Below, piece after piece: positions 11,943 through 26,200 of a DNA stretch of 64,000 bases (positions are counted from its first letter, which is position 1; each line of letters starts with the position of its first letter). This DNA comes from Tetrahymena thermophila SB210 (Eukaryota; Ciliophora; Oligohymenophorea; Hymenostomatida; Tetrahymenidae): positions 248,001-312,000 of the forward strand of contig NW_002476495.1 in the NCBI RefSeq assembly GCF_000189635.1, written 5' to 3'. A program made the position numbers and the translations under genes. Below the pieces are notes generated by a model. It ran no database searches and was not told where the DNA came from. It was given only the letters and a program-made list of their open reading frames with translations.

Positions 11943-12893
11943 ATGAAAGTAACTTCTTTGATACTTATTTCTGTAGCTGTAATTGCTACTGTAAATGCTT
12001 GTTCTGATGCTCACGCTACTGCTGGTGCTGGAAGTGTTTGTTTCTGTAATGCTGGTTATTATGGTACTTCTACTGATTCTGTTGCTGGTGGAGCTTGCCA
12101 ATAATGCCCAACTGGAACTAATTCTGTTCTTGCCACTACCGTAGGAACTCTTGTCACTTCTTGCACTTGCAATGATGCTAACTCTGCCCTCAATAGCGGT
12201 AACACTGCCTGCTAATGCAAGGCTAACTACTATGGTACACCTAACCCAGCTGCTGGTGGTACTACTGGATGTACTTAATGCCCAACTGGTTCTTCCGCTG
12301 CTGCTGGTTCAACTGCTGTTGCTTCATGTGCTTGCAATGATACTAACTCTGCCCTCAATAGTGGTAACACTGCCTGCTAATGCAAGGCTAACTTCTATGG
12401 TACACCTAATCCAACTGCTGGTGGTGCTACTGGATGTACTGGATGCCCAACTGGTTCTGCCGCTGCTGCTGGTTCAACTGCTGTTTCTTCATGTGCTTGC
12501 AGTGATACTAACTCTGCCCTCAATAGTGGTAACACAGCCTGCTAATGCAAAGCTAACTTCTATGGTACACCTAACCCAACTGCTGGTGGTGCTACTGGAT
12601 GTACTGGATGCCCAACTGGAACAACCTCTACTGCTGGTACAACTGCTATTGCTTCATGCATGTGCCCAGACACTAACGCTTCCCTCAGCTCTGCCTCTAC
12701 TCCTGTTTGTTAATGTAAAGCTAACTTCTATGGTACCCCTACCACTACTGGTGCCAGTGGATGTACTGCATGTTCTTCTGGATAAACTGCCCCAGCTGGT
12801 TCTACTACTAATGTTTGTAAAGCTGCTTCAACATCTTCCACATACATTTTACCCATAGTTTCATTGCTTTTCTCTTTAGTTATGCTTATTTGA
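11943..12893 (+). CDS. GPI-type cysteine-repeat surface antigen 2
   Basis: The gene encodes 316 aa in one exon and is the near twin of the gene at 6326. It has the same 19-residue signal peptide, the same repeat order and the same hydrophobic GPI-type tail, and ends in TGA. I count about nine base differences from gene 1. Most are silent. Two change the protein: Thr to Ala in the first CPTG-type unit, and Asn to Lys at the start of the last FYGTP unit. The reading frame is intact, so both copies could be expressed. Immobilization-antigen families in ciliates are usually expressed one at a time, but nothing in the sequence shows such control here. Confidence 0.9.
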
Positions 12894-13264
12894 AGTTGAT
12901 TTTTCACAAAATATCTTTAAAACAGCAATTATTAAAAATTTTATCAGTTTTTGTCTGTTGGTCTATAAATATTAATTTTATGTTCTAATGATTTGAAAAT
13001 TTGTTAATAATTTTTTTATGCAATGAAATCTAAATTATTTCTTTTTTTATTTAATTTTTCATACTCAACTTTCAAATTACAACAGTAAGTAAAATGATAA
13101 GCATTAATGTTAACAAACAAATACAATTATTAAAAACAAGCTTATTGGCTCTTCAATCCAATTTTTGTTAAAAATAAAAGTATATTGATTTGAGTATTTC
13201 CTATCACTCTTTAAAAATATTAAGAATAAAGTTATTATTATTATAAATATGTATGTATATGTAT

Positions 13265-13280
13265 AGTACCCTAGGGTACT
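13265..13280. repeat. Perfect 16-bp palindrome
   Basis: AGTACCCTAGGGTACT reads the same on both strands. It is notably G/C-rich for this DNA, and sits at the point where homology between the duplicated antigen flanks stops. Function unknown. Confidence 0.9.
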
Positions 13281-13919
13281 GCCTTTCTCAAGGCTTTACA
13301 CTGAAATTTTAGTAACTGCCTTAATTAAACCACATTTTCAAATTTTAAAAAACCGGCCTTAATAATGTATATCCTTTAAATATCTTTGAGCTTAAAAATA
13401 AAATCAAATTAATTATTTTATGAATTAATAAACAAATTTTATATAATAAATATCTCAACAGAGAATCTTCGCTGAAAATTGAATAAAATCCTTTACAAAA
13501 ACTCATAGCTAAATACATTTTTTATTAATATAAATAATGAGAGAAAAATACTTGATTTAACTTTTACAAAAACGTAAAATAAAATTTGAATTTAAAGAAA
13601 GAAGTAAAATGATAGTGCTTATGAAGATAAAGCAAAGTTTTTTTAAAAATATTTTGATAAAGAAACTCATTCATTTTTAATTACTATATGTTTTTAGTTA
13701 TTGTTTGGGTAAATTGATGATTCTAAGTTGTTAGTTAAAGAGTAAAATTTCTATTTTTTCAAAAATTATATGGATCATTTTTATATGCAATAGAAATAAT
13801 ATTAAAAAATAGGTCGCTATTGATTTTTTTATTTTTTTATTTTCTATCACTTCATTTGATCACCTAAATTTTATGGTTAATTAAAATTTATCTATTAAAA
13901 TAAAAGTAGGGTTAAAAAG

Positions 13920-14851
13920 TAAATAGGATGTGCTTTGAGTGTTTTAGTAAAAGAAATACGAACTTTTTCTTAGGAGTATTATCAAGCGTTTCAATATCTT
14001 TACTTCATATATACGAATTTGTGTAACTTAGCAAAGATAATAGTACTAAGGCAGTCTATGCTATAATAATTGTTTGGATGGTATCAAAATTTGCTGCGCT
14101 CATCTCAAATTTTCAATCATTAGAAAGAGAGAGAATACCATTTTATTTACTTTTGTTCCTTTTTCAGTGTGAATGGTATTGTGTTTGCAGATCAATTAAA
14201 AATTAATCAATTCGAATGCTTGTTTAATTGATAGTTATCACCCTGCCTACGGCTTGCATAAATATCTACTTGCTCTCTTTATCAGCCAAAAGTTTGTAAA
14301 ACTCATTTTATACAGCTATGATTTTTGTCAATTTCTCAATTCTATGGATTTTAACCATTAAAATTGTAATGAAATTTTAAAAGTTATATGAAGGAAAGCT
14401 GATAATTCATTCTGCCTTTTTAAATCTTTGTAGCGTTTATATATTGGTTCAAAGTTTTATTTACAGCAATTTTTTATTCATTTTTCTACTTAGCTTTAAC
14501 TTCTTAGTAGGAGTATTAGACTTTTATACTTCTACTAAAAGAAAAAAAGAAGAATGGAAAGAAGATTTGGTAATCTATTTCTGTTAATACATCTTTTAGA
14601 TTAATCTATACCCCTTTCAGACCTATTAGAAATTTCAGCTAAACACAAAACTTCCTGAATGGGAGTAAATTTTGAAACTAAGTATTTAATGTATTAACTT
14701 ATTCATTCTGGTTTTGGTTAAATTTCTATATTTTGCCAAAGTAATTTAATTAGATTTTGCTATTTATGTTTCGCTTTTCTTCTGTTTGCCTTAATTTTAC
14801 CTCCTAGCTATTAATCTGTATTACAAAAGTAGAAAGTGTAATAAATTTAAA
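13920..14851 (-). pseudogene. Possible decayed minus-strand gene
   Basis: On the minus strand one frame is free of TGA from 14851 to 14339. It translates to mixed polar sequence with coding character, for example QEVKAKQKNEQKIAVNKTLN. Further on (minus strand, about 14115-14015) another frame gives MSAANFDTIQTIIIAQTALV and then a TGA. The pieces are in different frames and I could not join them by clean introns. I do not recognise a family. It may be a relic, or simply a chance open frame in DNA with only one stop codon. Confidence 0.25.
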
Positions 14852-15269
14852 TCATAAATAATATTAAAGGAAAACTAGGTGCAATTTAATAAGAAACTTT
14901 ACAATTAATTGCAGGACAGGTTTTTGGAAGAATATAAATTAGAAATAATAATATAATTAAATGAATTAAACTCAAGCAATTATTAAAAATTTGCTCACAA
15001 TTTAACTTTGATTTAAAAATTTATTAAAGTGATCAGTAAATTTAATTTAAGTTCAATAATAATTTAAATAAGTGATTTGAGCAATACATTTGAATTTTAA
15101 TGGAGATTTCAGAGAGCTAACTTTAAAAAAGAGCTGCTAATAACCATAACAAACAAATTATTTCATGACTAATTAAGCTTAGAAATATTTTAAAATTTGA
15201 GAACACTCCTTATTGATAATATATAATAATAAATTTAAATTACTTCTAATAAAGTTGAGAAAAAAGAAT

Positions 15270-15480
15270 TAAAAAATTTGTTATCTTCTGGATAGTTCTT
15301 TAGCTTTCAAACCTATAAGATACCTGGACTAGCTGACTATGATAATGCCTCATTTAATGAAACTGTAAAGTAGCTGGCAGCAAACAACTTTTAAGTGTTA
15401 GCCTATTATAAATCTATTTTTTAATTTTAAATAATAAATCCAGCTCATTTATTGTATGATTTATATAGTGAAAGCATTTG
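15270..15480 (+). pseudogene. Isolated coding-like fragment, family unknown
   Basis: One plus-strand frame reads LSSGQFFSFQTYKIPGLADY followed by DNASFNETVKQLAANNFQV and LAYYKSIFQFQIINPAHLL, then a TGA near 15480. Codon use and amino-acid mix look like a real exon, unlike the flanks. I find no start, no partner exons and no recognisable domain. Most likely it is a fragment left by duplication or deletion. Confidence 0.35.
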
Positions 15481-17262
15481 ACTATTAATTTTAAAATGGT
15501 TAAATCAATATTTTTTTTTTTAAATTTTATTTTATATCAATTTTTGCTAATTTTAATACTAAGTTTTGCGTTTAATAATTTTATATTAATAGTTTAATAT
15601 TTATAAAATTTTTCTAGTAGAATAAAAGTTTTTTGATTGATTATTTGTTGACTTGAAGGATTTTTTAGCTAAAATTAATTTAGCTTACTATTATCTTTAA
15701 AAAAAAATTGTACAAAATAAATAATTTTACTCAGCTTTTTTTTTAGTAATATCTTGAAAAAAAATATTATATTTTTTATGATTTTTTAGAAAAATGATGA
15801 TTTATTAAAGTTGTATATTTCATTACAAATTAACAAATAAGAAAAATTAAAAAGAATTAAATTGAGTAAGTTATATCAAGTACAACTAAATGAGTAAATT
15901 ATAGAGAATATTTTTACTTATCTTTTTTTAGGGTTAGATAGTATTTCTTTCATATCCATACATAGTTATTTTAAACATATTATATTTTAATGAATCATAT
16001 GCTAATGGATAGAGGAGATAAAACTCTATCAGATTCAGTATACTAAATATTGATGCATATTAGATACAGAAAATATAAGCAGCAAAAATCAATAAATTAC
16101 AAAATTTATTATTTTTATTTTTTAAAAAGAATATCATAATACTTTAGTTTTTAATAAACAAAATTCAATTACTTTCATTATTTTAGATATGTATTTTGTA
16201 TCAAACTAAAAAAAATTTGTAATATGGAAAATATATTTTTTGAAGAATTAATTGCTTTATATCTGTACTTAAATGGAATTAATAATTAAAAATATTTGAT
16301 ATTTTTTAATTTTTAAAATATTAACTCTGTAATTATCCAAATGAATATCAAAAATTAATTCTTGGATAACATTTTTTAATATTAATGTTACATGTAATTT
16401 AAGAATTGCTTTTTAAAATAAATTATGGAGTAAAAAATTCATTTTTACAATAAAGTACTTCCTTTTTTTCAATAAAATAACATTAATTAAAAAACATAAG
16501 GAGGAAGGCATTAATTAATAGGGATAAAAAAAATTATGTTTAGTTTATATATCAGATACAAAACCTTTATTTTATTTTATTAAAAAATATTTATTATCAT
16601 TAAGTTTAAATTTGCTACTCTAAATATAATATATTCAAAAATAACAAAATAAAAAATTAAGAAAAAATATTTTAGTTACTTTGATATAAAATGAAATTAA
16701 AGAGTAATTATTTTTAATCTTATTATTTAATGAAATATTTTTCTAAAAAATAATCAAATGTATTCATTCATTAAAAATAAAAAGAATATTTCTAAAATAT
16801 TAATTTTGAACATACTTAAATTCCTTTTAAAAGTCTTTAATAAATAAATTAAATAAGTATAATTATTAGCTTATTTTTTTGGCAGTTAGAACTAAACTAT
16901 AAATTTTTAAATGTTAAAAAGAATTTTGAAAAGAATTAGAGTAAACTTAAAATCCATTTTAAAAAAAGAAAGTTAAAATGATTATTTGAAATATTTATTG
17001 GAGTTAAATTGATAATAAATGTTAAAGTTTATTCCTTTCCAAATAATTTTAAAAACATATTCTTTACATAAAGATTATAATATCTAGATTTTTTTAAAAA
17101 CAATCAGTAAAATAATAATCTCAACATTATAATTTGAAACGCTGTTGATTTCTCATTCTATTTAAAATGATGTCTTTATAGTAGAACTTTTTTTTATAAA
17201 TAATATTTCTAATAAACTAAAAATAAATTTCAAACAGATATATAAAAAAAATTTAAAAGCTG

Positions 17263-20200
17263 ATGAAGTTGAAAGATTTGTTAATTACCCATTTAATACT
17301 AAATAGAATTTTCCTTTCTTTTGGCCAGTAAGTTGATGTTAGTAAATGTTACTAAGCATGCTAAGATTGCTCTAACGATAAAAATTTTGAGTGCCTTGGA
17401 TGTAAATACCCATTTTATTTTGATCAGAATAGTTATAAGTGTGTCTAATCTTGCCCAAGTGGAACATATGAAAACTAAAAAATGGAATGTGTTTCCTGCG
17501 CTTCTTAATTTTGCTTAAGCTGCTCACCTACTGAATGCTATTAATGCTAATCTGGATACTCTGTTAATCCATAAGATAAAGTAATTTAATCATTTAATTT
17601 TCTTAAAATCATTACATTTTTTATACTCTAGTAAGGATGCATTTCGAATTGCTAAGATGGATAATATTTGTTTGATGGAGAGTGTGTATATGAATGCAGC
17701 ATTTAATCTAATAGTTATTCCTTAGATCCATCTTCTAATACATGCATTTATCTATAAATCTGCCCTTAGTTATCTTATATTCCTGCATCTTAAATGGTTG
17801 GTAAAATATAATTCTTTAGCACTTCTATCAGTGGAGGTAAACATTTAAATTTTAAGCCAATAATGTATGTTTTTTCTTTTTTTACCCTTCAATATTAACT
17901 TAAATGAATATAAACCAACATAATATATATCATAAAAGAATGTAGAAAAAATTTGTTTGTAAATCTACTAAACACCTCTATATTTTCTTTTAAAGCTAAT
18001 TAATTGATTGAAATCTAAATATCTATATGATACCTTATTTTTAAAAACATAATAAATTTAAATGAAAGAATTAAGCCTTTTGCTTTATATTTTCTTTTTT
18101 CAATTTTTTAAATGATAAGATTAAGCATTTTGCATTTTTTTTCTAAATTTATAGCATCGATGTTTCGAATTCGTATTATATAATTTAACTCTATTTTTTA
18201 ATTTTTTTTTATCAATTTAACTTTCAAATAAGTGATTTTATAAAATACTATAAAAATTATTTATTTTTAATTAAGGTAAATTTTTAAGTTTTGAAAAAAA
18301 TGTTTTTATGAAGGGATTAATAAGTTTTTAAGTTATATTTTTAAAGAATTTACCTACCTCAGTTTTTAAAAATATTGAAGCTTCATAAAAAAAAACTTTT
18401 AATAAAATTTTAAATATTATCTGAATTCCTTTTTTGAATTAAATAAAAGTTCTAATTTCTAAATTAATTATGAATTTACAATTTTATTTTTAAAATAATT
18501 TTTTAAAGTTCATTTTATTTTAAACTAAATTTTGCTTTTTCAATATTTTACTACTTGTGTGCGAGTTGAAATTATTAAATTTTGCAAAAAATTGTGAATG
18601 ATTTCAATTAAGTTCTACCTAAAAATAATATTTTGAGCGATTATAAATAAATTAAATAAGCTTCAACAAAATAGATATTATAATTCTTTTTAAATTTTGA
18701 ATTTTATCTTGATTGCTTTGAAATAATCAATTGCGAATTAAAACATTATGAAAATAAATAATTAAAATTATAAGTATTTTATAATCAATTGTTATATATC
18801 TGTATTTTATAGAATATTTTAATTTTTTTATTTTAAAGTTAAAATTTAAAAAAAAAGATAATAGCACTCTGCTTTAGATTGATGAATATGGCAAATTTAT
18901 TGTCAAGTCAATTCCTTAGCTCATACCTCAAGCTTATTATAAAATTCCATAATTAGCATTTGTAATAATAATTTTATTTATATTTACTTACATTTTAAGT
19001 TTCAATAATTCATAACAGATCACAAAATGTGTTAAGCTAGTAGAAGAATCAACACAAAACAATATATTATCTTGCATGAATACTAATACCTAAGTTTTTA
19101 CTTTCTATATCTCATCTGGTCTACTCTTATCATAAAATGTTACATTTAATTAATAAATAGCAAATGCGTATTATTTAGATGGAATGAAAATAACTTTTTT
19201 GACTTAAACAGGATAAATAGTCTAATACAACTTCCAATCTTAGTAATTTTTGGTTGTTGATAACTCGTCAGATAATCTAAATTAAATACTTAGCGTTTAA
19301 AATTATCAGCAAAAAAATGATCAATATATTCTTGCTATCAACTCCAAAAATACAATTTACTATTATGATTAATCATTTAATAAAAATATACTTTTATAGT
19401 ATTCGTCTAAGAGCACTCTTTAAATGATAAATTTAAATACTCAAGATATGTGGGCGTTCTACTAAAATAATAAAATAGATTTTTATTCAGTAATATTTGG
19501 TTATGCTCCTTCATTAATCAAATCAATTACTTCATAAACTGCCATCTTTTCAATGTTGAGATCTAACTAAGTAAAAATATTGTTTTTTAAATATTACATA
19601 ATTTTATTTTTTCAAAATATAGACTTTGATTCTAATTGGTGGTCAAAATTTAACAGCTACTTAAGTATTCTAAATTAGCTCAAATAAGTAAGTCACTGAA
19701 ATAACGAACACATTACCAGCTAGTCTCTTTAATTCTGACTGCTTTTGGAATACAAAAGATTTCTATTTCTCTTAAAAACAAGATCTACTTTACATTTTCA
19801 ACTTTACGTCAACTAATTTTGCTCTTTCTTTTACTTTACAATTGTCTTAACCTTTAGTTTGCTCACTAACTTCCTTTGATGTTTTGAAATATAATGATAA
19901 AGTTTATTTGTTAACTGTAATAAAATAAGATTTGTAAATTTAAGAGCTCACTTAAAGCCAATTAACCTCTGTAAATTCTAGTTAAATATATTTCTCATCT
20001 GAATAGCATGCCAATTAATATACTTAAAGATTATCAAATTCGATAATAAATAATTTGTTTAATACTGCTACAAATAATTAGATTTTAGAATTAAATGGAA
20101 ATGGCATTGCTAATTAATATGATTTAGAGTCAAGATAGATTGCTAAATAATTCTATTTTTGGGATGATTTATATTATCAAGATTAAATCGCCATTAAAAG

Positions 20201-23200
20201 TTATAATTTTTACTGTTTCTTAGTTGTAGAAGAAGAAGAAAAGCTAATACTTACTGGAATAAGAAATGGGATTTTAACTATAAGAGAATTGAATTTATAT
20301 ACTTTTGAAATACTTTTAGAAAACTAATTTAGTAATGTAGACATCTAACCAAGTTAAATAAATTTTTTTAGACAACCATTCTATATCCAAAGTACAAAAA
20401 CCTTGATAGTTTATATTAATAATTAAGAAATTAGTGAACTTTATGCAGAATTAAGACAGCTTCATGTTTTTCATTACAGCTAAATAAATAACTAATACGA
20501 CTACAAATTCTCAATAAGATAAATAGTAAACGATGTTTAATTTTCATTGAAAACAGGTGATGTGATTTGTTTCCTAGTTTTGGATGTTTACCTCAGTTAA
20601 ATAGTGATCTATAATATTTACAAAGATGTAAATTTATTTTAATCTAATTAATTAGGTAACCTTTTTTTAAAAAAAGTAAAATCCAGTTTATGTATCTTAA
20701 GAATTTTATAATGTTTGTGCAGATTAGTTAGGTTTTTTTAATTTAAACTAAGATACTATTTATTATTCAGATTTTTTTAATGGGATAATGAGCATGAGTC
20801 TTCTAAACAATTATTAGATCAATATATTTAGTGAATATAATAGCGTTTTATCTTATTATTTATCTCCAAATTTAAGCTATTAGATATTTAGCTTAAGTCC
20901 TTATAATACAGTTTAAATTGTATCTACTGCAGATAATAAAATACTCTAAGTATCATTTCAATTTAAAAAAAAAAAATTATATATTTTTTTAAAATTAGGT
21001 AATAACTATTGGTGCATACCTTCCATAGTATATTAGATATGACAACAAAGTATTCATTTGTAGTAATACTTACACTTTATCTTACTATGACGGAGATACA
21101 AACACGCTTATACTATACCAAAACTAATATTATGGATAAAATATTTATGCCTTTTTACATAAATAAAATTAGATAATATTCATAAATACCAACATCTATC
21201 TCACAATTAGTTTAGATGATCCAAATCTTTAATTATAGTTGGTAAGTTATTAATTAATTAATATTTAAATCTACTTTTTTTAAAATTAAAATTTTTTAAT
21301 AAATAGGTAGCATCAAATACTAGATATTATCCATTTAAATTTAACGATATTTAAATCCCAATAACTCTTAATAATCATTAGGTACAATAAATAGTTGATG
21401 TTAAATAAATATTTTGCTATTAATATTAAAGTGCAGATTATTTAAATAATTTATTTTTCTTACATATTGTTAATTTATATGAGTTAGACATATAGCTTAA
21501 TATATATACAAATTTGATAAGAGTGATAAAATAGCAAAAGTGGGTTACAGATATTGTTATTGATTTACTACAACCACATTAGCTAGTAGTTGAAAATTAC
21601 AAATACTATCTATAGTATGATAAAAAAGGATTTTATTTTCTCAATTAAAACTATATGGTAATAATTATTGGATATCATATTGCTTTCGTTAGCTCATCTA
21701 ACTTTAAAATTGTAAAAATCTATTTAAAATATCATTTCTTTCATTATTTACTTATTTGACATAAAATAATAATTTAAAAGCTTTTTCATTACGTATCTTA
21801 ATTACCATAATTGAATCTTGCTTATGATGTAGAATTAGGATATATGGCCTTTATAGAAAACTTATAAGATTGCATAATCGATTTAAACGTAATTAAATTA
21901 ATAAATTTAAAAATAGTCATTTGAAAATATTTTTTCTTAAAAAGGATATTTCTAAAAATTGCATATCTAATAATTATCCATTTAGCATTGGTAATTTTTA
22001 TGGAACTATTATTTAAAGACAAAAATAGTTGATCATCTTTTATAGTTAATATAGTTTAAGAGTGTACTCTTTAAAAGAATAAATTTATAAGTTTGTAAAA
22101 TATTCAAGAGACTTTTTACCTTATTCTATATATTATAACGATTTATGTAGCACTATCATTATTGGAGATAAATAAACATAAAGATTTAAGATATTTAATT
22201 TAGATACACTTAAATTATTGGATACATCGTTCCCACCATTTAGTACTTAAACTTTTGAAAATTTGTATCAGGTATAAATAAATTTCAATTATCTTAAAAT
22301 TTTTTATTATTTATTTTTTAACAAACTAAAAGTTTTATTTTTTCTCTGATCAAATACAAGTGATACTATTTTCTTCATACAGTAATTCTATAGTAATCTA
22401 TAACATAAATACTTATGAGAGCCTGAAAACAATCTAATTATAGTACTAATTTAATTAACAAAGTCAAGTAGTTGTTGATGAAAATCTTGATTTGATTATA
22501 TTCATTGATAATTAAAATTAAATTGAGATTATTTCTTACGATACCAACTAAGTTGTTAAAATATTTTAAGTAATTATATTTAGATTAATTTTTGTAAAAA
22601 TATATTTAATTAATTTTTTACTTAATCTATTCATTTAGTAAACTTTTTTTTTTAATTTTTTACATTATAAAATATTAAAATAGTTAGATAAGTAATAGAA
22701 TGACTCAAATGCTTACTAGAAAATGTTGGTTTGGGATCATTATAAGAGAAAGCTTTTTGCAAGCTCAAATAACATATTTTATATCTTTGATTATGATACT
22801 AACATTTTTATTTGCAAATACTAATTTTAGCTTCCAATTTTTGATATTTATATTAGCTTTAATAAAAATTATATATTTGTTACAGACTATTTGAATTTAA
22901 AAGTTTTTGATTACTCTATCCTAGAGTTTAATTTTAATTCATTGTTGCCTTAAAATTTAACTCCAAATATATTAAAGATAGATGAAAACCAATATATTTT
23001 ATTTGAAAACTCTCAATCAACTCTTAAAAATATAGTTAATGGTGAAGTAAAGGATGTTAAATACTTTAATCAACTAAATCCTTCATACTTTTACTTCAAT
23101 TTTTACAATAAAAATAACTCCTAAATTTATGTAATAATATTTAATTAGCTCTTAATCTATAAAGTAACTTCAACCAGAATAAGACCGATATTTTCTTAAT

Positions 23201-26200
23201 TGCTTGATTCTTAAATAATAACTTTCATCAGTGATTCAGATTTCCAAGTTCTTTTTCTTACTCAAAAATAGTCTTTATATTATCTTTAAAAGAATCAAAC
23301 TAATCCATAGCTCTTGATTCTAACCTATATCTCAACAGGAGTAGGCCAATTTTTTATGATTGATGATTCGTTTTTAATATACTCCTCAACCAAAAATACA
23401 AGCTAATGGAATAAGATAATGTTTTAAAACTCCTCATCTCTTTCTACTTAAATAAAACTAGATTAATTTTAATTTAAAATATAATAAAATGATATTGTAA
23501 AAAAAATTGTTAGAATAGACAATACTTAGAATATCATAATATTGACCAATCAATGTATACAAATAATAGATATTTAGACAGGAAATATTTTATAAATCTC
23601 TCAATTAGATCACTAAGACATGCAATCTTAAATCTGCTTTGATCCTCTTTATTAAAGGATTTACTATGTAGATAGAATTGAAGGATTAAAAGTATATGAT
23701 GTAAACATGAACACTATTAAGTAGAATTTACCATCATCAGGTATAAAATTAAAAATTGAAGGCTCTTTCATATTCATGCTTTCATTTAACTCTGTAAGTA
23801 TATATTTAAGAAAAGACCTCAAATTTTTTTAAGTAATTAGAAATTTTAACAGCACTTAATCACTAATAGATATTGAGTACACTGGATTTAACAATATATT
23901 CGTTTTATATTTTGACAATTCAATTAGTTTCTTTAATGCTAACCCCTTCACTTAGCCTAAGCAAATTGATTTCTTATAAGTATAAAATTATAAGGTTTTA
24001 TAATCATAAGTATAATCACAGAATTCTTAGTATTTAATCATTGATATGATGATTATAACTATAGAAAATACTATCAAATACACTGCTTAGCTAAATATTG
24101 GCTCTATTTCAAATAATATTTGTTCTGCCTAATTATAAATACAAACAGAATAAAATGATATAATAACAAAAAATCAATAAAGTGATTATTTGAATTTATT
24201 ATCACTAAAATAACTCTTAATTTAGAGCATTATTTATAATATGTACATAAATAATGGCGAATAAACTGATCTAAAGTATCCTTTTGTTAGCTCTAGCTCT
24301 GTGACAACCTAATACTCGCTGAATATTTAAGCAATAAACAATAATAGTATTTATCTAAAAACTCAAAACAGCACAGATTAAAATATTGTAGACCTCCAAC
24401 TCTAAAATTTAAAAATTTCATTTAAAAACTTAAATAATACTCAATTCAAGTTTGGAAATCAAACATTTTAAAAATTAGAAAGACTATTTTTAAATTACAT
24501 AGAATTATCAGACTTTGGAAATAATCAACTAACATTTGAAGGTATCAATCATCTTTTTATCTAAAATTTAGTGATTAATGGAGAATAAATTCAACAAATT
24601 AAAACGTAGATTATTCTTTTCTAAAATATTGATATAATTATAATACAGAACATAACTTTTATCAATTGTTAATTTAATAATATCATTAATCTACTTACAT
24701 TTGTTAAGATAAACAAATTAACCATTAATAACTTCAACATCATACTTAATAGTTTAAATTCAAACTTTTAGCAAAGCTCTATGATAAATATTTCATATAT
24801 CAAATTACTCACAATAAATAATACTAATCTTTTACAGAATATATTTTAGAATGTTTAACTATTCAAAATAACTAATGTTACTTCAATTAGCTTTAGCAAC
24901 ATGATATCAAATTAAAATAAAATAATAACAAATTAAAATGTAGCTCTACAAGGAATTATTTTCTAATTTGAAGCAATTCCGTAAATAGATTTCCAAAAAA
25001 TCAAATTTACTACACTTAAACTTACCTCACTCTCATCCATTTCTTTACTAAAATTATCTAATATAAATGAAACTTTACTATTTAATGATTTTTAATTCGA
25101 AAACTTTAAATTAGAAAACAATTATAATAGCTCAATTAGTAGCTAATAACTTTTTATTTTAGAATGCGAGGGAATAATTAATTCTAATTTCTCAAATATC
25201 CAGATAATAAATTCAGATATGATAGGATTTATTAATTTACAGGACTTAAATAATAAAAACGGAATTATTATTTAAAATTAAATATCAACCTACTCCAACT
25301 ATTATCATTCTCTTTCAAAAACAAATCAACTAATGTTACTTAATGCTTAATAATTAACTATATCAAATTCTAATTTTTCATCTATCTCTAGCATTAATTC
25401 CAATTCTAACTTTATTGAAATTTAAGTAAGCTAAAATGTTCTTTTAGATACAATTTAAATTTAAAGTGCTGAACTTAAGTAAAATAGTTTTATTTATATT
25501 TTCTAAACCACTTCAGTAGTTATCTAGAATGTTGATTCAAATAATATAGAAACAAATAGCATAGCAAGTGTTTTTTATTTGTATTAAATTTCTAGGTTAA
25601 TAATGAAAAATAACACTTTTATCTCAAATAAATCTTACCTTGATGGAGGAGCTATATATTTAAACTTAATAACAGAAATAATCTTATCAGATAACACTTT
25701 TAAGTAAAACCAATCAAAAACAGGAAATGGGGGAGCTATTTACTGCTTTAGTAGCATATTTTCTTAGTTTGAGGGCAATACTTTCTTTAAAAATTCTTGT
25801 CCATAAGGCTCTGGTGGAGCATTATTGTTGAACAATTGTGATATTTAAGACATGACATAAAATACTTTCTAATAAAACTCTGCTCTGATAGGAGGTGCAT
25901 TTAGATATTAAGGCATATAGCCTTATGTTTTATAAAAAACAAATGTCAGTAGAAGGATACTTACCTTAAATTTAAACTCTTTTATTAAAAATTTTGCATA
26001 ATTATATGGAAAAAATATAGGTTCCTATCCTATTTATTTGGATGTTAAAAATTAAATAAAAAATGACTCAAATACCTAAAATTTTAAATTAGAAAACCTA
26101 TAAAGTGGTAGCACATCTTCACCAATATTAATGAGATTAATTGATGAAGAAATGAGGGAAGTAAGTTTTTTTAAAAATACAACTTAGATAAATTAAGAGA

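Larger units (their letters stand above)
9350..13240. repeat. Segmental duplication, right copy (contains antigen gene 2)
   Basis: It is collinear with 3130-7560. The two ATGs are 5617 bp apart. Homology continues past the stop codon to about 13240 (TCTTCAATC..AATTTT and TATCACTCTTTAAAAAT blocks), then ends where the palindrome region begins. Confidence 0.75.
12894..17262. other. Spacer of mixed composition with possible gene relics
   Basis: To about 13240 it is the antigen 3' flank. From 13260 to about 14850 the base composition is less extreme than elsewhere, with a palindrome at 13265-13280 and an open minus-strand frame. A second coding-like fragment lies at 15270-15480. From 15500 to 17262 it is again A/T-dominated with no visible gene. 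Confidence 0.6.

Noticed and set aside
20628..20655. A 28-bp intron in gene A (GTAAAT..TTAG)
   Set aside because: Too short. Using the next acceptor (ending 20676) gives a 49-bp intron like its neighbours and keeps the frame.
22700..22894. Plus-strand hydrophobic 64-aa frame, and the minus-strand frame 21822-22022
   Set aside because: Both overlap exons of giant gene A in other frames.
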